From the NCBI GenBank assembly GCA_017480495.1, contig JAFVAQ010000028.1, positions 1-61,606 on the forward strand: a stretch of DNA of 61,606 nt, read 5' to 3'. This stretch comes from Eubacterium sp. (GTDB lineage Bacteria; Bacillota; Clostridia; Lachnospirales; Lachnospiraceae). The position numbers and the translations under genes were made by a program. Shown in pieces: positions 42,157 through 50,874 of the stretch. The notes under the pieces are model-generated. The model was not told the DNA's origin. It saw nothing but the letters and a program-made list of their open reading frames with translations, and made no database searches. Each line of letters begins with the position of its first letter. Position 1 is the first letter of the stretch.

Positions 42157-44655
42157 TTATTTATAATCATAGGTATGAAGTCCCATATAAGTACCGCGGG
42201 ATACTACCTGACCATAAGCTGTCTCCATTTCAGTTGCACATTCGAGCATATTTACACGTACACCTGAATAGAAATCATCTGTGGTGATAACCTGTTCACC
42301 AATATTTGTTGTCATAGAATCAGCTGATTCATTATAAGGCGCATCCGTCAGAATCTCCTTCATAGCGGAGGAGAAATGTGGCATCGAATCAGGAAGTGAT
42401 ATATATCTATGACTCATAACCTTATCCTGGAATCCATCCTTCATTATACACAGCTGTTTCTTCGCAGTTTTCTCCATTGCATTTGATACAAATGCTTTTG
42501 CAGCAGTCTTGAGAACTTCTCTACGAACCTCACTATCAAAGGATACGAACATAGCATTCATATCCTGCATAGACGGTTGCTTCTCTGCAAATGCTGCAGC
42601 AATAACCTTCTCATTAGGATATACACCAAGTCCAAGTAGGAAGTTCTTATATATATGCTCCATCTCATCAGCAACCGGAACAACCTTATCACCATTTATA
42701 TCCGCCTCATGATTTACCATCATATTGATAAGTCCAGTTCTGAACTGCTCTATTCTATCCTCTGTAACATAGTCTGTTGGAAGGAACTCATGTCTCTTAG
42801 CATCTGTAAGAGTGAAGTCTACTATTCTTCTTCCCTGGATAGCCAGGTCCTCAACAGCATTAACCAGATCCTGACTAAACTGTGAAAATGTATCGCTCAG
42901 CTGTTCTGCCCTCTGACGAAGCTGTCTAATAATATCACCAAATACATCCTGTGAATTCAGCTCAGCCATGAGCATATTTCTCTCCTGGGCAAGTGCACTC
43001 TTGATGCACGCTTCGTGATAACCAGTTTCGGTTTCACGCTTAGCAGAAGGAAATGCGAAAAGCCTCTTTTTTACGATTCCAAGGATAGAGTTGATGATAC
43101 CTTCATAATCGTCTGATGGAGTATATTTTGAGAGCGTGTCTTCCAGAGCTTTAACCTCTGCAACCATGTTCTCATCCTTCTCACATCCACCGATTCCGGC
43201 AGCACCAATGATACGCATGGTAATAAATGGACCATACTCTCTCATGTACTTCTCTATATTAGAATCAAGCATCTGAGACATCTTGATACGAAGCGACTTA
43301 GCGATAACAGGAATGTCTGTTTTAACAGAATCAAGTGCCCGTGGAAGCATAGTACTGAGTCTATCCGTTCTCTTCTTGATATCCTTATAAGCAGGAGCAG
43401 GGAACTGACCAGTCTTAATAAGACCATTTACAGACAGATCAATCTCATCACCAGGAGCACCTTCCATAAAGGTTTTAATTTCACCGAAAATGCTCTGTAT
43501 ATCAGCCTGCATCTTTTCATCCTTTTCAGGAATCCTGTTCATTCTTGAATAAGCCTCTGTAAATACAGAATGCTCAACTATATTCTCTATTTCCTTGATA
43601 GGAATCTTGTAATCTGCTTCATTAACGACCTTGAAATATCCTAGCTTACTTCTCTCAAAGAAGGAATCTCTGAGAAGCTTACGCTTTCCGTTTTCATCCG
43701 CGTCATCTATATACTTGTTATGTGCCAGCTTGTATAAGAAGTAAGCAACATCACTGAAGATTATTCCATCAGGAATGTAACCCTGCTCATCCTTCTTTCC
43801 GGAAACCAGCATACAGCTATCAAATATATTATCACTCATACTTAGTCTATGAGAGGTACTTTCGAAGACATAATTTCTTCCTTCGTACTTAGCCTGAATG
43901 AAGTCGGAAACCTCCAGCATAGTAGCCTGACCATTTGCAAGAAGAAGTGTTCTTAGCTCGTCGTCCTCATGAATGGACCTGTTAGCAAAGAGTGTGTCTG
44001 GCATAAGAAGACATCCACCAACTCTTACGTTCTCCCATTTTCTAGACTTTGCATAAGCCTTGATATTGTAAGTAACGTCTGCTAGTATTCCGCTTCCTGT
44101 TCCACCACAGGTACTGCTGACAATTATAATATCAAGCTTCTTGGATACAGAATCACTGTACATGTCCTCAAGCTTTTCAAATAAAAGAATTCTCATATCC
44201 TCATATGCATTTGAGAACATAAGTCTTCCTACCTGTCTATTACCCTTAGCACCTTCTGTACCGATGTTAAGCTTTGGGAAATCAGGGCTCATCCAACGAG
44301 CCAGACTAGCCTGAACCGGCTGATTATTATAGCCCTTCTCAAGTATATCCTCGAGATTAGGTCTATATATACTTAGAATCTCCATTGCATTAAGACCATC
44401 GCCATCCTTGCTGGCCTTAATCATATCTTCCATTTCTGGAATGTCTGAATCTATTAATAAGTAATGTATATTATCCTCTGAGGTTATCTCATTTCTAAGC
44501 ATTCCCTTCAGAGCACTAGCAACTTTGCCTCCAACTCCGCCAAGACCTACGATAAGAAGATCGCCATTTATTCTCTCTCCTTCTTCTTCATTACCAAAGA
44601 TTCTGACGTCTTTTAACTTACTAAACGCTTCCTTTTGTGTTTCAAGTAGGATCAT
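42157..44655 (-). CDS. Large tubulin/FtsZ-like GTPase (Tubulin_2-like)
   Basis: An 832-residue protein with an N-terminal tubulin-type nucleotide-binding fold. GDLLIVGLGGVGGKVASALK (31-50) is the first glycine-rich loop, HYLLIDSDIPEMEDMI the next strand, and IIIVSSTCGGTGSGILADVT (178-197) contains the tubulin signature GGTGSG. The remaining 600 residues are mostly helical, with no transmembrane segment. Similar proteins are usually annotated as tubulin-like domain proteins and their role is unknown. The ATG at 44655 follows AAAAGGAGA; the frame is open to 44736. First gene of a three-gene operon ending at the 40757-40796 terminator. Confidence 0.75.
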   Translation of the reverse strand: MILLETQKEAFSKLKDVRIFGNEEEGERINGDLLIVGLGGVGGKVASALKGMLRNEITSEDNIHYLLIDSDIPEMEDMIKASKDGDGLNAMEILSIYRPNLEDILEKGYNNQPVQASLARWMSPDFPKLNIGTEGAKGNRQVGRLMFSNAYEDMRILLFEKLEDMYSDSVSKKLDIIIVSSTCGGTGSGILADVTYNIKAYAKSRKWENVRVGGCLLMPDTLFANRSIHEDDELRTLLLANGQATMLEVSDFIQAKYEGRNYVFESTSHRLSMSDNIFDSCMLVSGKKDEQGYIPDGIIFSDVAYFLYKLAHNKYIDDADENGKRKLLRDSFFERSKLGYFKVVNEADYKIPIKEIENIVEHSVFTEAYSRMNRIPEKDEKMQADIQSIFGEIKTFMEGAPGDEIDLSVNGLIKTGQFPAPAYKDIKKRTDRLSTMLPRALDSVKTDIPVIAKSLRIKMSQMLDSNIEKYMREYGPFITMRIIGAAGIGGCEKDENMVAEVKALEDTLSKYTPSDDYEGIINSILGIVKKRLFAFPSAKRETETGYHEACIKSALAQERNMLMAELNSQDVFGDIIRQLRQRAEQLSDTFSQFSQDLVNAVEDLAIQGRRIVDFTLTDAKRHEFLPTDYVTEDRIEQFRTGLINMMVNHEADINGDKVVPVADEMEHIYKNFLLGLGVYPNEKVIAAAFAEKQPSMQDMNAMFVSFDSEVRREVLKTAAKAFVSNAMEKTAKKQLCIMKDGFQDKVMSHRYISLPDSMPHFSSAMKEILTDAPYNESADSMTTNIGEQVITTDDFYSGVRVNMLECATEMETAYGQVVSRGTYMGLHTYDYK

Positions 44656-44795
44656 TTTCAGTCTCCTTTTTCCCCCATTATCCATATATTCATAGCTAGT
44701 CTCAATGATAGCATAAATCATACAAAAATAACACACCTTTTTGTAAATATTGTTACAATTTTTCGATTATTTTTGAGTACAGTGACGAAAATAAT

Positions 44796-44825
44796 AATTA
44801 AAAAAGGCGCCACAAATGTGACGCC
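44796..44825 (-). terminator. Intrinsic terminator of the aldolase gene
   Basis: GGCGCCACA (44806-44814) and TGTGACGCC (44817-44825) pair over 9 bp with one wobble. The minus strand continues CCTTTTTTAATT. It separates fba from the tubulin-ACP operon. Confidence 0.85.
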
Positions 44826-44844
44826 CTTCAAAGTTTCAAAATGT

Positions 44845-45708
44845 TTAGGCTTTGTTAGCTGAACCAAATACAGCAACACGATCCTTAACTTCATCTCTGA
44901 TTGCCTGAGCACCAGGAGCAAGAAGCTTACGTGGATCGTAACCCTTACCCTGCTGATCCTTACCTTCTTCGATGTACTTACGTGTTGCAGCAGCGAATAC
45001 AAGCTGGCACTCTGTGTTAACGTTAACCTTAGCAACGCCCATTGAGATAGCCTTCTTAATCTGCTCATCAGGAATTCCTGAACCACCGTGAAGTACAAGT
45101 GGAGTATTTCCAACTTCAGCCTTAACAGCCTCAAGTACCTGGAACTGAAGTCCTTCCCAGTTATCTGGGTACTTACCATGGATGTTACCGATACCACAAG
45201 CAAGCATATCAACACCAAGATCGTTGATCATCTTGCACTCTGCAGGATCTGCGCACTCACCTGTTGATGATACGCCATCCTCTTCACCACCGATACCACC
45301 AACCTCAGCTTCGATTGAGATACCCTTCTCGCGGCAGATAGCTACAAGCTCTTTTGTCTTCTCGATGTTCTCATCGATTGGAAGTGATGAACCATCGAAC
45401 ATTATAGATGTGAAGCCAGCCTCGATACAAGCCTTAGCTCCTTCATATGAACCATGATCAAGGTGAAGTGCAACTGGAACTGTAATTCCAAGTGACTCAT
45501 CCATAGCCTTAACCATAGCTGAAACTGTCTTGAATCCAGTCATATACTTACCAGCACCCTCAGATACTCCAAGTATAACAGGAGTCTTAAGCTCCTCACA
45601 CTCAAGCAGAATTGACTTTGTCCACTCAAGATTGTTGATGTTGAACTGTGCTACTGCATATCCACCAGCAACAGCCTTCTCAAGCATTTCTTTTGCTGAA
45701 ACTAACAT
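44845..45708 (-). CDS. fba: Class II fructose-bisphosphate aldolase
   Basis: Zinc-dependent glycolytic aldolase, 287 residues. MLVSAKEMLEKAVAGGYAVA, the metal-binding HLDHGSYEGAKACIEAGFTS with SIMFDGSSLP, EAEVGGIGGEEDGV, and GKYPDNWEGLQFQVLEAV follow the family order. Substrate-binding LHGGSGIPDEQIKKAISMGV and KVNVNTE come next. The frame is open upstream to 45744, but the ATG at 45708 follows GGAGGTAAC. Single-gene unit with its own terminator. Confidence 0.97.
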   Translation of the reverse strand: MLVSAKEMLEKAVAGGYAVAQFNINNLEWTKSILLECEELKTPVILGVSEGAGKYMTGFKTVSAMVKAMDESLGITVPVALHLDHGSYEGAKACIEAGFTSIMFDGSSLPIDENIEKTKELVAICREKGISIEAEVGGIGGEEDGVSSTGECADPAECKMINDLGVDMLACGIGNIHGKYPDNWEGLQFQVLEAVKAEVGNTPLVLHGGSGIPDEQIKKAISMGVAKVNVNTECQLVFAAATRKYIEEGKDQQGKGYDPRKLLAPGAQAIRDEVKDRVAVFGSANKA

Positions 45709-45838
45709 TTTGTTACCTCCGTTTTTTTTATTATACTGACACACCGAAGTACGTCATTATTAATCGCGACATCCATTATAACCCAAACCAGTTGGCAAAA
45801 CAACTACAAATGTTAGAATTATCTAACCATTTATTTGG

Positions 45839-46996
45839 TTATTTTCTCTTACCCATCAGTCTTAGAAGTCTGATAAACAGGTTGATGAAATCAAGATATA
45901 GCTCCATGGCTCCGTACATACCAAGTACTCCAGCGGATAGTCCTGTGTTCATTCTGGACATCTTAGTTATCTTATTTACATCATAAGCTGTATAAGCCAT
46001 GAATACTACGATTCCGATAATTGTTATTACATAGTCTGCCATAGTTGAACCCACAAAGAAATTGATAAGCGATCCAACAATTATTCCTATCAGACCTGCA
46101 AAAAGAATTGGTCCCCATCCTGTCAGGTCCTTCTTAGTAATCGCACCATACATCGACATTATTCCAAATACGAGTGATGTAATAAAGAACACACGACATA
46201 TAGAGGAAATAGTGAATACAAGGAATATAACAGAAAATGTCAAACCATTAACTATCGCAAAGCCTGCAAACAGAAATGCCGATAACCAGAAGTTATCCTT
46301 CTGCATAGCAGTTGTACAAGCAATCACGAGACCAAACTCTAACACAAGTATTATGATAAGTGACAGTCTTCCACCTGCAAAAATCGCTGTAAAGAAAGCT
46401 GGTGAAGAAGCCACAATAAGAGCTGTAATACCTGTTATCAGAAGTGCGATAAACATATATAAATATGCATTTACAAGCACTTCATTTATAAGCGCTGCAC
46501 TGACAACTCCAGCCGCTCCATTTCTTGTTCCATATCCATATCCTCTATGATAATGATGGCGATGATGATAACTATTATGATGACTTCTACTATAGCTACT
46601 ATCATCACTACCAAAGCCCGTGGAACCACCTGCGTTTGAAATGCTATCCATCATGCCACCCACTCCAGCCGCCATACCAGCTGTCTTCATAAGTGGATTC
46701 ATCATATCAACACTCGCACTACCTGCCGGCTCATCATAGAAGCCGTCACCCAGGTCTGTTCTTCCATAGCCATATTGCTGGTATGGATTTACAGACTGCT
46801 CTGTACCATATTGATTGTATGGATTCTGGCTATATGCGCTCTGATCTCCGTAATAGCCTGGATCTCCATATGAGGTATTATCAAAGGTACCCGAGCTATC
46901 ACCTGACTCATAATAGGAATTCGGATTATTATAATTTGGATTATTATAATTTGAATTATTATTTGGGGTATTATCTGGATTATTTTTTAACTGCAT
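45839..46996 (-). CDS. Bax inhibitor-1/YccA-family membrane protein with low-complexity N-terminus
   Basis: A 385-residue protein. Residues 1-165 are low complexity, rich in Asn, Tyr, Gly, Ser and His (NNPNYNNPN repeats, QYGTEQSVNPYQQYGYGRTD, HHNSYHHRHHYHRGYGYG), without a signal peptide. Residues 170-385 contain seven hydrophobic segments and match the BI-1/YccA pattern, with VFMAYTAYDVNKITKMSRMN and AMELYLDFINLFIRLLRLMG at the C-terminus. BI-1 proteins are calcium-leak channels or regulators in other organisms. The tail looks like a prion-like disordered segment. The ATG has AAGGAGGAAAAA. Confidence 0.85.
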   Translation of the reverse strand: MQLKNNPDNTPNNNSNYNNPNYNNPNSYYESGDSSGTFDNTSYGDPGYYGDQSAYSQNPYNQYGTEQSVNPYQQYGYGRTDLGDGFYDEPAGSASVDMMNPLMKTAGMAAGVGGMMDSISNAGGSTGFGSDDSSYSRSHHNSYHHRHHYHRGYGYGTRNGAAGVVSAALINEVLVNAYLYMFIALLITGITALIVASSPAFFTAIFAGGRLSLIIILVLEFGLVIACTTAMQKDNFWLSAFLFAGFAIVNGLTFSVIFLVFTISSICRVFFITSLVFGIMSMYGAITKKDLTGWGPILFAGLIGIIVGSLINFFVGSTMADYVITIIGIVVFMAYTAYDVNKITKMSRMNTGLSAGVLGMYGAMELYLDFINLFIRLLRLMGKRK

Positions 46997-47044
46997 TTTT
47001 TCCTCCTTGTATGTTTACTTAAAACCATCCATAGAATCTATAAA

Positions 47045-47530
47045 CTAGAAGCCCTCAACTCGTCTCTGTCTTCTAACCTCTAGTCTCTTCTTTGCGCCTT
47101 CCCACTCTGCCTTCTCAGCTTCAGTCTCAGGCGTAAGACCATATTTCAGAGGAACTGGCTTTCCTTTCTCATCCACCTGAACCTCTGTAAAATAAGCTCT
47201 ATTAATAACTCTTCTCTGACCGCTCTCTCTTTCTTCTATATAGACATCAACTCTGACCTCCATAGAAGTACGGCCAACATATGTCAGTTTAGCTCTGATA
47301 ACTATTATATCATTGAGGAAGCAGCCTGCCTTGAACTGTAGATTGTCGACTGCGGCTGTAGTAACATATCCACCGCAATGTCTGGTAGCAGCTATACCTG
47401 CAACCTCATCCATCCAGCTCATAAGCCTTCCTCCGAAAAGTCGGTCATTACCATTTATATCTTCGTATTGTATACATTTCATCCACTCAGTACGTGAATC
47501 CTCAACTGTTTTGTAGCTCTCGTATGCCAT
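47045..47530 (-). CDS. Hotdog-fold acyl-CoA thioesterase
   Basis: A 161-residue hotdog enzyme resembling the YciA/BACH group that hydrolyses acyl-CoA. NDRLFGGRLMSWMDEVAGIA is the hotdog helix with the catalytic Asp, then TTAAVDNLQFKAGCFLNDII and RAKLTYVGRTSMEVRVDVYI. The C-terminal tail is charged. It is transcribed from a 47.5 kb start directly after dtd, with the Bax-like gene next, and may be its own unit. The substrate is unknown. Confidence 0.85.
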   Translation of the reverse strand: MAYESYKTVEDSRTEWMKCIQYEDINGNDRLFGGRLMSWMDEVAGIAATRHCGGYVTTAAVDNLQFKAGCFLNDIIVIRAKLTYVGRTSMEVRVDVYIEERESGQRRVINRAYFTEVQVDEKGKPVPLKYGLTPETEAEKAEWEGAKKRLEVRRQRRVEGF

Positions 47531-47577
47531 CTATATACCTCTTATCCTAATCTTTTGAAATGTCATGCCAGAACTTA

Positions 47578-48039
47578 TTACAGCTCCGTACTGTCCAAAT
47601 CTATAGTAAATGGTCCTTCATTCACCAGACTGCATTTCATATCTGCACCAAAGATTCCTGTCTCGACCTTGACGCCTTCCATATCTGTTGTCAGTCTCTT
47701 GCACTCCGAAACTATGTAGTCATATATCTCCTCAGCGTGTTCAGGAGAACCCGCATCTATAAAGGAAGGTCTGTTGCCCTTCTTACAATTTGCATACAGA
47801 GTAAACTGTGAAACTAGAAGCAGGGAGCCGCCCACACTTGCCATATCAAGATTCGTCTTGCCCTCTGAGTCAGAGAATATTCTCATCTTCAGAAGCTTTC
47901 CTATCATCTTGTCAGCTACCTCTTTGGTATCGGACTCGTTCACCCCTATTAGCACGAAGAAGCCTTTACCTATCTCTCCGGTCAGCTTTCCATCTACCTC
48001 AACCTTTGCTTCACTAACACGCTGTACAACAAATTTCAT
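47578..48039 (-). CDS. dtd: D-aminoacyl-tRNA deacylase
   Basis: Removes D-amino acids mischarged on tRNA. The 153 residues begin [17 protein letters not shown] and contain [35 protein letters not shown] with the SQFTLYA motif, and the C-terminal [11 protein letters not shown] with the cross-subunit Gly-cisPro motif. The frame is open to 48075, but the ATG at 48039 matches the family start. It begins one base after the stop of the upstream HD-GYP gene, so the two are probably co-transcribed. Confidence 0.95.
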   Translation of the reverse strand: MKFVVQRVSEAKVEVDGKLTGEIGKGFFVLIGVNESDTKEVADKMIGKLLKMRIFSDSEGKTNLDMASVGGSLLLVSQFTLYANCKKGNRPSFIDAGSPEHAEEIYDYIVSECKRLTTDMEGVKVETGIFGADMKCSLVNEGPFTIDLDSTEL

Positions 48040-48040
48040 T

Positions 48041-49744
48041 TTATTCTCCGTACATTTCGATGACATCTGCAACATGATCCTGGATATTCAGGAAGGCATC
48101 AACTATATCAGGATCGAAATGTGTTCCCTTTTCTTCTATTATTATTTTAATAGCCTTTTCTACTGGCATACCATCCTTGTATGGTCTCTTCGACACAAGT
48201 GCATCGAACACATCTGCTACCGCCATTATTCTGGCAGCAAGTGGTATATTTTCACCTGTTAAGCCCGCAGGATAGCCCCTATCACTATCGCCGTACCACT
48301 CATGATGATAATACGCTATATCCTTTGCCATATCCATATAAGCATTATCGCCCAGATTCTCCGTGGCTGAAATGAGCATTTCCATTCCTATACCAGGATG
48401 AGTTTTGATATCATCAAACTCCTGCGGTGTAAGCCTATCCTTCTTATTTAGTATAGCATCCGATATATGAATCTTTCCTATATCATGTAGAGGCGCCGCA
48501 ATTGACAGAGTCTCTATATATTCATTCGTAAGTACATCGGTAAACTTACCTTCACGTCTCAGCTCCTCAGCTATGAGCCTGCAATACTCTGCAGTTCTCT
48601 TAACATGATGACCTGTAACCTTATCGCGACTCTCAACTATATCTGCAAGGGTAGTGATGATATTCACATGAAGGGCTGCTATTGTATCCGCCTGTTCATT
48701 AGTTTTATCTATATAATCATCAACGTCTTTAACAGTTTTAGACATAGCGACATATAGTTCTTCTATTTCATTTCCTGTTCGAATATCCAGAGCCTTGATC
48801 TTGTCATAAGACTTATCTCTTCCGCTGTCTATATCATAAGCATAATGGCGCATTTCTTTTGCCATTGTATGCAGCGGTCTGACTAAAGTATGATCTGCAA
48901 TAACCATGGCAAATGACACTATACAAAGCAGCAGTCCCAGGACTACAGAAAGCAGCTTGCCACTATAAAGCAGAGACTCTGTTCTAAGTGACACCACATC
49001 ATAGGTCGCGTTCTCAAGACCTGCAACACGAGCTTCCATATAGGTCTTATAGGAAATAAAAAATGACACTACCGCTATCAGAAGACCCGCCCAGAATAGA
49101 CCAATGGCTATCTGGAACCTGAGAGAATTTCTATGTCCCGTTTCCTTTTGAATATTTTTTCTGAGCTCGTTACCGGTTATTCTTCCGAATTCAACTCTCG
49201 TTCTGGCAGGAACAAGCTTCACAAGGAAAAATGTAACAATAAGTGATATCAGTTTATCCGGCAGCTCCACGCAGAAGTCACCTAATATCTGAGAAAGAAT
49301 TATCGGCATTCCCATATCATTGAACATCTTAACAGCCGGCGAAGCAACATTTTCTCCCACCTGAAACTCAAAAAGCATATAGGTTAGGAAAGAGCATGGA
49401 ATACTCAGAAGCAGGAAAAGGGGAATAAGTGTAAGCACCTTGTAAAGCTTATCGAAATATCCATTTTCCGCAGCCACTCCAACGATAAGTGCAATGAGTA
49501 CATTTATTATTCCATAATAAAATGTAGTCGAGTCAGATAAGCCACCAATCACATTTGATATGAAGCCCACCACCATACCTGGGAAGAATCCGCCAATCAC
49601 CGTTGAAAACATGGTTCCTATTGAATCCAGATAAAGTGACAGTCCTAACAAACTGCTAATAGCAGATATTCCTCTATTCAGAACAATACCTACTATTATC
49701 AAAACCACTACGTATATTATATTTTTAAAGGATACCTTCTTCAT
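48041..49744 (-). CDS. Membrane HD-GYP phosphodiesterase with ECF-S-component-like sensor
   Basis: A 567-residue predicted cyclic-di-GMP phosphodiesterase. Residues 1-185 hold about six transmembrane segments; [20 protein letters not shown] followed by [14 protein letters not shown] resembles ECF transporter S components. Two more membrane spans (210-235 and 265-285) flank a short external loop. A HAMP-like and coiled-coil linker follows (about 287-365). The HD-GYP domain carries [45 protein letters not shown] (a GYP variant) and [15 protein letters not shown]. Vitamin-like ligand sensing through the S-like domain is inferred. Confidence 0.85.
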   Translation of the reverse strand: MKKVSFKNIIYVVVLIIVGIVLNRGISAISSLLGLSLYLDSIGTMFSTVIGGFFPGMVVGFISNVIGGLSDSTTFYYGIINVLIALIVGVAAENGYFDKLYKVLTLIPLFLLLSIPCSFLTYMLFEFQVGENVASPAVKMFNDMGMPIILSQILGDFCVELPDKLISLIVTFFLVKLVPARTRVEFGRITGNELRKNIQKETGHRNSLRFQIAIGLFWAGLLIAVVSFFISYKTYMEARVAGLENATYDVVSLRTESLLYSGKLLSVVLGLLLCIVSFAMVIADHTLVRPLHTMAKEMRHYAYDIDSGRDKSYDKIKALDIRTGNEIEELYVAMSKTVKDVDDYIDKTNEQADTIAALHVNIITTLADIVESRDKVTGHHVKRTAEYCRLIAEELRREGKFTDVLTNEYIETLSIAAPLHDIGKIHISDAILNKKDRLTPQEFDDIKTHPGIGMEMLISATENLGDNAYMDMAKDIAYYHHEWYGDSDRGYPAGLTGENIPLAARIMAVADVFDALVSKRPYKDGMPVEKAIKIIIEEKGTHFDPDIVDAFLNIQDHVADVIEMYGE

Positions 49745-49756
49745 AGTCTTATCTAA

Positions 49757-50686
49757 TTATTTAACCCCATTAAGTTTATCTATAATATTTGGAAGTTCAG
49801 CATCTACCTTGTCATTATCCAGCTGGCAGGTACCGGCATTTGCATGACCGCCGCCACCGTAGCTGAGACAAAGCTCACCGATGTTGAAATCAGAGTTCTT
49901 ATTGATAATTGATTTACCAATCATAACTGCTGTGTTCTGCTTCTTGAAGCCCCAGGCAACATGCACTGATATCTCTACTTCAGGCCACATAGCATAGACC
50001 ATAAATCTATTTCCTGTATAGATAGTCTCTTCATTTCTAAGATCTATAACAGCAACCTTATCATGAATCTTGGTTATTTTCTGCAGCTGTGCTTTGAAGA
50101 GTTCCTGCTGTTCAAAGTACATATCAACTCTTTCCTTAACATCAGGAAGCTCCAGTACCTGATCCACATTATGATCCACACAGTAATCGATAAGCTCCAT
50201 CATGAGATCATAGTTTGAAATACGAAAATCATGGAATCTTCCAAGTCCTGTTCTTGCATCCATAAGGAAGTTCATCAGCACCCATCCTGTAGGATTCAGT
50301 ATCTCCTCCTCAGTAAAATCAGCGCTGTCCCCCTTATCTACTGCGAGCATTATTTCTTCAGATACTCTGGTGAACTTCTCCGCTCCACCATAGTAATCAT
50401 ATACAACTCTGGCAGCGGACTTAGCATTGCCATCGATTATATATTTACCCTTATATTCCTCAGGATCATTTCTAAGCAGCTCACTTTCATGATGATCAAA
50501 AGCAAGTCCTACTCTCTTATCATAAGGAAGGTTAGTAGTAATATCATTCTCAGATAATTCTACTTTGCCATCCTGAACATCCTTAGGATGTACGAATTTT
50601 ATTTCATCAATCAGGTCCATTTCTTTGAGTAGCATTGCACAAACAAGACCGTCAAAATCGCTACGTGTAACAAGTCGTTTTTTCAT
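49757..50686 (-). CDS. DHH-family phosphoesterase
   Basis: A 309-residue member of the DHH/DHHA1 superfamily (oligoribonuclease, pyrophosphatase or cyclic-dinucleotide hydrolases). The first metal motif is RSDFDGLVCA rather than DHD. LAFDHHESELLRND provides DHH, DKGDSADFTEEEI a third acidic site, and LSYGGGGHANAGTCQL the DHHA1 GGGH motif. The ATG at 50686 has GGAGGGG upstream; 50710 is open in frame. The specific substrate cannot be told. It precedes the HD-GYP gene by 12 nt, which makes a nucleotide second-messenger link tempting but unproven. Confidence 0.82.
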   Translation of the reverse strand: MKKRLVTRSDFDGLVCAMLLKEMDLIDEIKFVHPKDVQDGKVELSENDITTNLPYDKRVGLAFDHHESELLRNDPEEYKGKYIIDGNAKSAARVVYDYYGGAEKFTRVSEEIMLAVDKGDSADFTEEEILNPTGWVLMNFLMDARTGLGRFHDFRISNYDLMMELIDYCVDHNVDQVLELPDVKERVDMYFEQQELFKAQLQKITKIHDKVAVIDLRNEETIYTGNRFMVYAMWPEVEISVHVAWGFKKQNTAVMIGKSIINKNSDFNIGELCLSYGGGGHANAGTCQLDNDKVDAELPNIIDKLNGVK

Positions 50687-50809
50687 TAGGTACCCCTCCC
50701 ATAAAAACAAAATAAAACTACCTTATATAATACCTAAAATTCGATTCACGTTCAATACTTATTCAAACAAAATCTGGATAATTCTTTATTTGGGTTTACA
50801 GGCATTTTA

Positions 50810-50841
50810 TGGTAAAATAAAGGAGTCAGGACGGGGGTCCT
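50810..50841 (+). promoter_or_regulatory. Extended -10 promoter and leader hairpin of the sensor gene
   Basis: TGGTAAAAT (-10 TAAAAT at 50813-50818) is an extended -10. A short stem AGGAC/GTCCT with a GGGG loop follows at 50828-50841, 33 nt before the GTG start codon. Confidence 0.4.
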
Positions 50842-50874
50842 TATAGATATACTTGAATCTGGGGGGGATTTATA

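Noticed and set aside
46062-46550. Plus-strand open frame of 162 codons inside the Bax inhibitor-like gene
   Set aside because: It mirrors the hydrophobic coding strand, has no ribosome-binding site and no recognisable motif.
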